From Aureimonas sp. AU20 (GTDB lineage: Bacteria > Pseudomonadota > Alphaproteobacteria > Rhizobiales > Rhizobiaceae): a stretch of DNA of 64,000 nucleotides. The stretch spans positions 248,001 through 312,000 of the forward strand of contig NZ_CP006369.1 of the NCBI RefSeq assembly GCF_001442755.1, in the 5' to 3' direction. The position numbers and the translations under genes were made by a program. This document shows, one piece after another, positions 60,876-64,000 of this stretch; the first letter of the stretch is position 1; each line of letters opens with the position of its first letter. The notes below the pieces were generated by a model. It saw only the letters and a program-made list of their open reading frames with translations, did no database searches and had not been told where the DNA came from.

Positions 60876-63143
60876 ATGCCACCGCGCGCGTTCGCCCCGT
60901 CCTCCCTCGTCCTCGTGAGCGTCTCGCTCCTCGCGCTCACGGCAGGTCCCGCTTCCGCTCAGGAAGCGCGGCGCGCGGCCGGCAACGGCGCGGCGAACAC
61001 GGTGACCCTCGACACGGTCGTGGTGGAGGGCTCGGGCACCTCGGGTCAGCCGCCCGCCACCGGCACGCTCGGCCAGCCGCCCGCGCCCTATGCCGGCGGG
61101 CAGGTGGCGACCGGCGCACGGCTCGGCGCGCTCGGCAATCGCGATGTGCTCACCACACCCTTCAGCGTCACCAGCTTCACGGAGAAGCTGATCCGCGACC
61201 AGCAGGCCCGCACCATCGCGGACGTCGTGTCAAACGATCCGTCCGTGCGCAACGACGCGCCGGCCTTCAGCGAGCGCGACAGCTTCTTCATTCGCGGCTT
61301 CTCGGTGGTCAATCTCGACACCGCCTATGACGGGCTCTTCTATCTCGCCAACCCGCGCCGCTCGTTCCTGGAAGGCATTGAGCGCGTCGAAGTCCTCAAA
61401 GGGCCGTCGGCGCTTCTTAGTGGCGGCGTTGGCCGCGTCGGCGGCACGATCAACCTCGTTCCCAAGCGCGCCACGGATCAGCCCATCACACGGCTGACCA
61501 CGACCTATGTCGGCGACAGCCAGGTCTGGCCGCAGTTCGACCTCGGCCGCCGCTACGGACCGAACGGCGAATGGGGCGTGCGCGTCAACGGCTCCTATCG
61601 CGCCGGCGACACGCCGCTGGACGGCAACGAGAACGAGGTCACCGTCGGCGCGCTGGGTGCGGACTATCGCGGCGAGCGCGTGCGCGCCTCGATCGATCTC
61701 AACCATTCCGACCAGAAGATCGACGCGCCGACCTCGCTCTTCAACGCCGCCGCGCCCGGCATCGTCATCCCGAGCGCGCCGGACGGGCGGATCAACACCG
61801 CGAACGGTTTCGAGTTCATCGATTCCACCTACAACATGGCGGCCGGACGGGTGGAGTTCGACCTGTTCGACGAAACCACGATCTACGCCGCCGGCGGCAT
61901 CAGCCGCTATCGCGAGGACTTCCTCACCTCCTCCTACACGATCGGCGATTCGCGCATCCGCAACCCGCGCCCCGGCGACGCGCAGGTCGACTTCGGCTTC
62001 AACCCGCAGGAGATCGAGGGCCGCTCCGGCGAGATCGGCCTGCGCTCGCGGTTCGACACGGGGCCTGTCGGCCATCAGCTCGCCGTCTCGGCCTCCAGCG
62101 CGCGCAACGAGAACCACCGCGGCGAGTTCAACCCGCGCAACCTGCGCTTCCAAACCTACACCACCAATATCTACGACCCGACGCCCTTCCGAGGCACCCG
62201 GCCGAACCTTGCCGGTCTTCCCACCGCCAGCAATCTCATTCCCTTTGCCGATGTGCTTGCCAACAGCCTGTCGCTGTCCGACACGCTGTCCTTCGCCGAG
62301 GACCGCTTCCAGCTGACGCTGGGCGGGCGATACCAGGAAATCCGCTCGCGCGGCTTCAACACGCGGCCCGGCATTCCCAGCGCTCCGGTCGGCGCGCGCA
62401 ACTATCTCTACGAGGATTCGCGTCTCAGCCCGGCGGTCGGCGCGCTGGTGCGCCTCACCGACCATTTCTCCGTCTACGGCAACTATATCGAGTCGCTGAA
62501 CGAAGGGCCGACCGCGCCTTCCACGGCCCTCAACGCCAACGAGATCTTCGCGCCGATCGTCGCCAAGCAGAAGGAAGTCGGCGTCAAATACGATTTCGGC
62601 ACGTTCGGGCTCACCACCTCGCTGTTCGAGATCGAGCTGCCCAGCGGCTTCACCAACCCCGCCTCGCGCCTCTTCTCGGTGGACGGGCTGCAGACCAATC
62701 GCGGCGTCGAGCTCACGATGTTCGGCGAGGTGAGCGACAATCTGCGCCTTCTCGGTGGCGTCACCTTCATCGAGGCGGAGCTGACGCGCACGGCCGGGGG
62801 CCGGTTCGACGGCAACACGGTGCCGGGCGTGCCCAAGACCGCGTTCAACCTCTACGGCGAATACGACCTGCCCTGGATCACGCCGGGCCTCACCGCCACC
62901 GGCCGCGTGGTCTACAGCAGCGGCACGCGCTACGACCAGGCCAACACGCAGCGCGTGGACGGCTGGACGCGGGTCGATCTCGGCGCGCGCTACGCCTTCA
63001 CCGGCCCTTACGACAAGCCGGTGGAGCTGAAGGCGCAGGTCGAAAACGTCTTCAACGAAAACTACTGGGCCTCTTCCGCCCGCGGCTTCCTCGCCGCGGG
63101 CGCGCCCCGCACCGTCCTCGTCTCGGCCTCCTTCGAGTTCTGA
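60876..63143 (+). CDS. TonB-dependent siderophore receptor
   Basis: This 755-residue outer-membrane receptor has a signal peptide at 1-28 (ending ASA-QE), a candidate TonB box (LDTVVVEG near 45-52), and a Gly/Pro-rich linker to about 80. The plug domain has FSVTSFTEKLIRDQQARTIADVV near 95 (quoted in part: TEKLIRDQQARTIADVVSND), FIRGF, and RVEVLKGPSALLSGGVGRVGGTINLVPKR near 170-198. A 22-strand barrel follows and ends with the outer-membrane sorting Phe (SASFEF). It belongs to the FhuA/FhuE-like siderophore group. A Fur-like palindrome lies upstream, and an NIS synthetase gene follows. Confidence 0.93.
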   Translation: MPPRAFAPSSLVLVSVSLLALTAGPASAQEARRAAGNGAANTVTLDTVVVEGSGTSGQPPATGTLGQPPAPYAGGQVATGARLGALGNRDVLTTPFSVTSFTEKLIRDQQARTIADVVSNDPSVRNDAPAFSERDSFFIRGFSVVNLDTAYDGLFYLANPRRSFLEGIERVEVLKGPSALLSGGVGRVGGTINLVPKRATDQPITRLTTTYVGDSQVWPQFDLGRRYGPNGEWGVRVNGSYRAGDTPLDGNENEVTVGALGADYRGERVRASIDLNHSDQKIDAPTSLFNAAAPGIVIPSAPDGRINTANGFEFIDSTYNMAAGRVEFDLFDETTIYAAGGISRYREDFLTSSYTIGDSRIRNPRPGDAQVDFGFNPQEIEGRSGEIGLRSRFDTGPVGHQLAVSASSARNENHRGEFNPRNLRFQTYTTNIYDPTPFRGTRPNLAGLPTASNLIPFADVLANSLSLSDTLSFAEDRFQLTLGGRYQEIRSRGFNTRPGIPSAPVGARNYLYEDSRLSPAVGALVRLTDHFSVYGNYIESLNEGPTAPSTALNANEIFAPIVAKQKEVGVKYDFGTFGLTTSLFEIELPSGFTNPASRLFSVDGLQTNRGVELTMFGEVSDNLRLLGGVTFIEAELTRTAGGRFDGNTVPGVPKTAFNLYGEYDLPWITPGLTATGRVVYSSGTRYDQANTQRVDGWTRVDLGARYAFTGPYDKPVELKAQVENVFNENYWASSARGFLAAGAPRTVLVSASFEF

Positions 63144-63165
63144 GCGCCGAAACGACGCCCTCGCA

Positions 63166-63219
63166 GGCGGGCGGCGGAACCGAACGGGGAGACCCTGTCC
63201 CCTCCCACCGCCGCCCGCC
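63166..63219 (+). other. stem-loop between receptor and siderophore synthetase genes
   Basis: GGCGGGCGGCGG (63166-63177) pairs perfectly with CCGCCGCCCGCC (63208-63219), a 12-bp GC stem. An inner GGGGA/TCCCC pair can add to it. It starts 23 bp after the receptor stop and ends about 50 bp before the synthetase start, without a T-run. It could lower synthetase expression relative to the receptor or protect the receptor mRNA. Confidence 0.6.
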
Positions 63220-63225
63220 CAGCCG

Positions 63226-63252
63226 CCAGACCTTCAGCCAGACCTTCAGCCA
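63226..63252 (+). repeat. 12-bp tandem repeat upstream of synthetase ribosome binding site
   Basis: CCAGACCTTCAG occurs twice in tandem (63226-63237, 63238-63249) followed by the first three bases of a third copy. It ends just before the AAGGGGGG ribosome binding site of the gene at 63268. Copy-number slippage could alter leader spacing, but no functional role is known. Confidence 0.6.
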
Positions 63253-63267
63253 AGGGGGGCCTTGCCC

Positions 63268-64000
63268 ATGTCGGACACCTCCGAGCACGTCGCCGAGATG
63301 GCGGCGTTCCGCAGCTTCGCCAATGGTTATCTCCGGGAGATCGACGCCGGCATCGGCGTGCGGCACGCCCTGGCCGACGGCCCGCCCGCCGCTTGCGTGG
63401 AATGGGCTCTGCCGGACCAGCGAGCGCTGCTGCGGGCCGAGCTTCGCTCGCCCTCGCTCTGCGGCGCGCATGGGTTCGGGCGGCTGTGGACCCGGCAGGT
63501 GCACGAGCCGCGCTGGCGCCTCACCGCGCCCATGGAGGCGATCCAGCTTCTTTTACGCGAGGCTTATGCGCGGGTCGAAGGGCCGGAGAGCCAGGGCGCG
63601 CGCGGACGCGAACTGGCGCTTCTCGGCCGCATTCTCGACAGCTATCGCGAAACCGCGCGGCAGGTGGCGCTGCGGCGGCGCGAGCCGCTGGACGAGACGG
63701 ATTTCATCGGCGCGGAGCGCGCGCTCCTGTTCGGTCACTGGCTGCACCCGACGCCCAAGAGCCGGCACGGGCTGACCGACTGGCAGGCTCGCCGGTACGG
63801 ACCGGAGGAAGGCGGTACGTTCCAGCTCGCGGTTTTCGCCGCCGACCGCTCGCTGGTGCGCCAGGACTCGGCGGCCGGGCGCGCGGCCGAGACCATCGCC
63901 CTCGACCTGCTGGGCGAGGACGCAGCCACGCTGCCGCTCCGCTCAGGCGAGGTGGCACTGCCCATGCATCCGCTGCAGGCTGAGGCGCTTCTTCTTCAGC
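63268..64000 (+). CDS. IucA/IucC-family NIS siderophore synthetase, 5' part
   Basis: About 244 residues of a probable 580-630-residue NRPS-independent siderophore synthetase are present before the window ends. The family's ATP-binding signature is visible as FGHWLHPTPKSRHGL near 152-166 (family form G-H-x-x-H-P-x-x-K-S-R-x-G), followed by later conserved LPMHPLQAEALL near the window edge. Such enzymes condense citrate or a similar carboxylate with amines or amino alcohols. ATG 63268 follows AAGGGGGG. It is downstream of the TonB receptor under the Fur-like site, so the organism probably makes and reimports its own siderophore. Confidence 0.88.
   Translation, partial: MSDTSEHVAEMAAFRSFANGYLREIDAGIGVRHALADGPPAACVEWALPDQRALLRAELRSPSLCGAHGFGRLWTRQVHEPRWRLTAPMEAIQLLLREAYARVEGPESQGARGRELALLGRILDSYRETARQVALRRREPLDETDFIGAERALLFGHWLHPTPKSRHGLTDWQARRYGPEEGGTFQLAVFAADRSLVRQDSAAGRAAETIALDLLGEDAATLPLRSGEVALPMHPLQAEALLLQ

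Noticed and set aside
1..64000. tRNA, rRNA, CRISPR arrays, phage genes or intact insertion sequences
   Set aside because: I looked for T-loop-like GGTTCGAATCC sequences in gaps, regularly spaced repeats and transposase motifs such as DDE signatures and found none that hold up.

Overview
The window is about 64 kb of high-GC DNA with dense coding, many ATGA/GTGA-type gene overlaps, and a gene set dominated by periplasmic-binding-protein transporters. Several traits point to an alphaproteobacterium of the Hyphomicrobiales, perhaps the Aurantimonas/Aureimonas group: a DUF1127 mini-protein, RbsABC-type and fused Fe3+-type ABC systems, MurR/RpiR, DeoR and LacI sugar regulators, and NIS siderophore synthesis. 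This placement is inferred from gene content only. No rRNA, tRNA, CRISPR array, phage or intact insertion sequence was seen.

Layout. 1-675: AT-rich, essentially gene-free edge. 676-2368: MarR regulator and FAD monooxygenase with a palindrome between them. 2771-9083: chemoreceptor, decayed SGNH hydrolase tail, SDR dehydrogenase, DHA2-type exporter, ABC-F ATPase. 9455-15941: plus-strand sugar operon (TIM-barrel isomerase, RbsB/A/C-type transporter, RpiR regulator, PfkB kinase). 23724-16245: converging minus-strand operon (DeoC aldolase, RbsB/A/C/C-type transporter, DUF4432 mutarotase-like protein, PfkB kinase) with a divergent DeoR regulator and a 32-bp operator-like dyad. It reads as a 2-deoxyribose or deoxynucleoside catabolic unit. 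24672-27660: lytic transglycosylase and large-subunit catalase.

33304-28062: an AfuABC-like transporter (binding protein, fused double permease, ATPase) plus an inositol-monophosphatase-family phosphatase, opposite a LacI regulator. It is proposed to import and dephosphorylate a phosphorylated sugar or polyol. 34567-38396: small membrane protein, a secreted protein with three VPGSDAAF repeats, LysR regulator, Phd/VapC toxin-antitoxin pair, membrane GGDEF protein. 38541-39617: secreted HSL-type esterase. 46164-39699: a MalEFGK-type sugar transporter with isomerase and Gfo/Idh/MocA dehydrogenase, divergent from a LacI regulator and HAD phosphatase.

48311-54393: accessory stretch with DUF1127, a frameshifted GGDEF relic, GH8 glycosidase, VOC protein, orphan ParD-like antitoxin, NTF2-like protein, alpha/beta hydrolase and an IMPase-type phosphatase. 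54415-56642: eutBC ethanolamine ammonia-lyase without other eut genes. 56928-64000: siderophore uptake ABC system, a Fur-like palindrome, a TonB-dependent receptor and the start of an IucA/IucC-family siderophore synthetase that runs off the window.

A recurring feature is a GC-rich stem-loop just 3' of each binding-protein gene that is followed by an intergenic gap. This would suit differential expression of binding protein over membrane components. I found no clearly new multi-gene system. The least explained items are the VPGSDAAF-repeat protein, the binding-protein hairpins, the NGP-type Walker B in one ATPase, and the substrate identities of the four sugar or sugar-phosphate loci.
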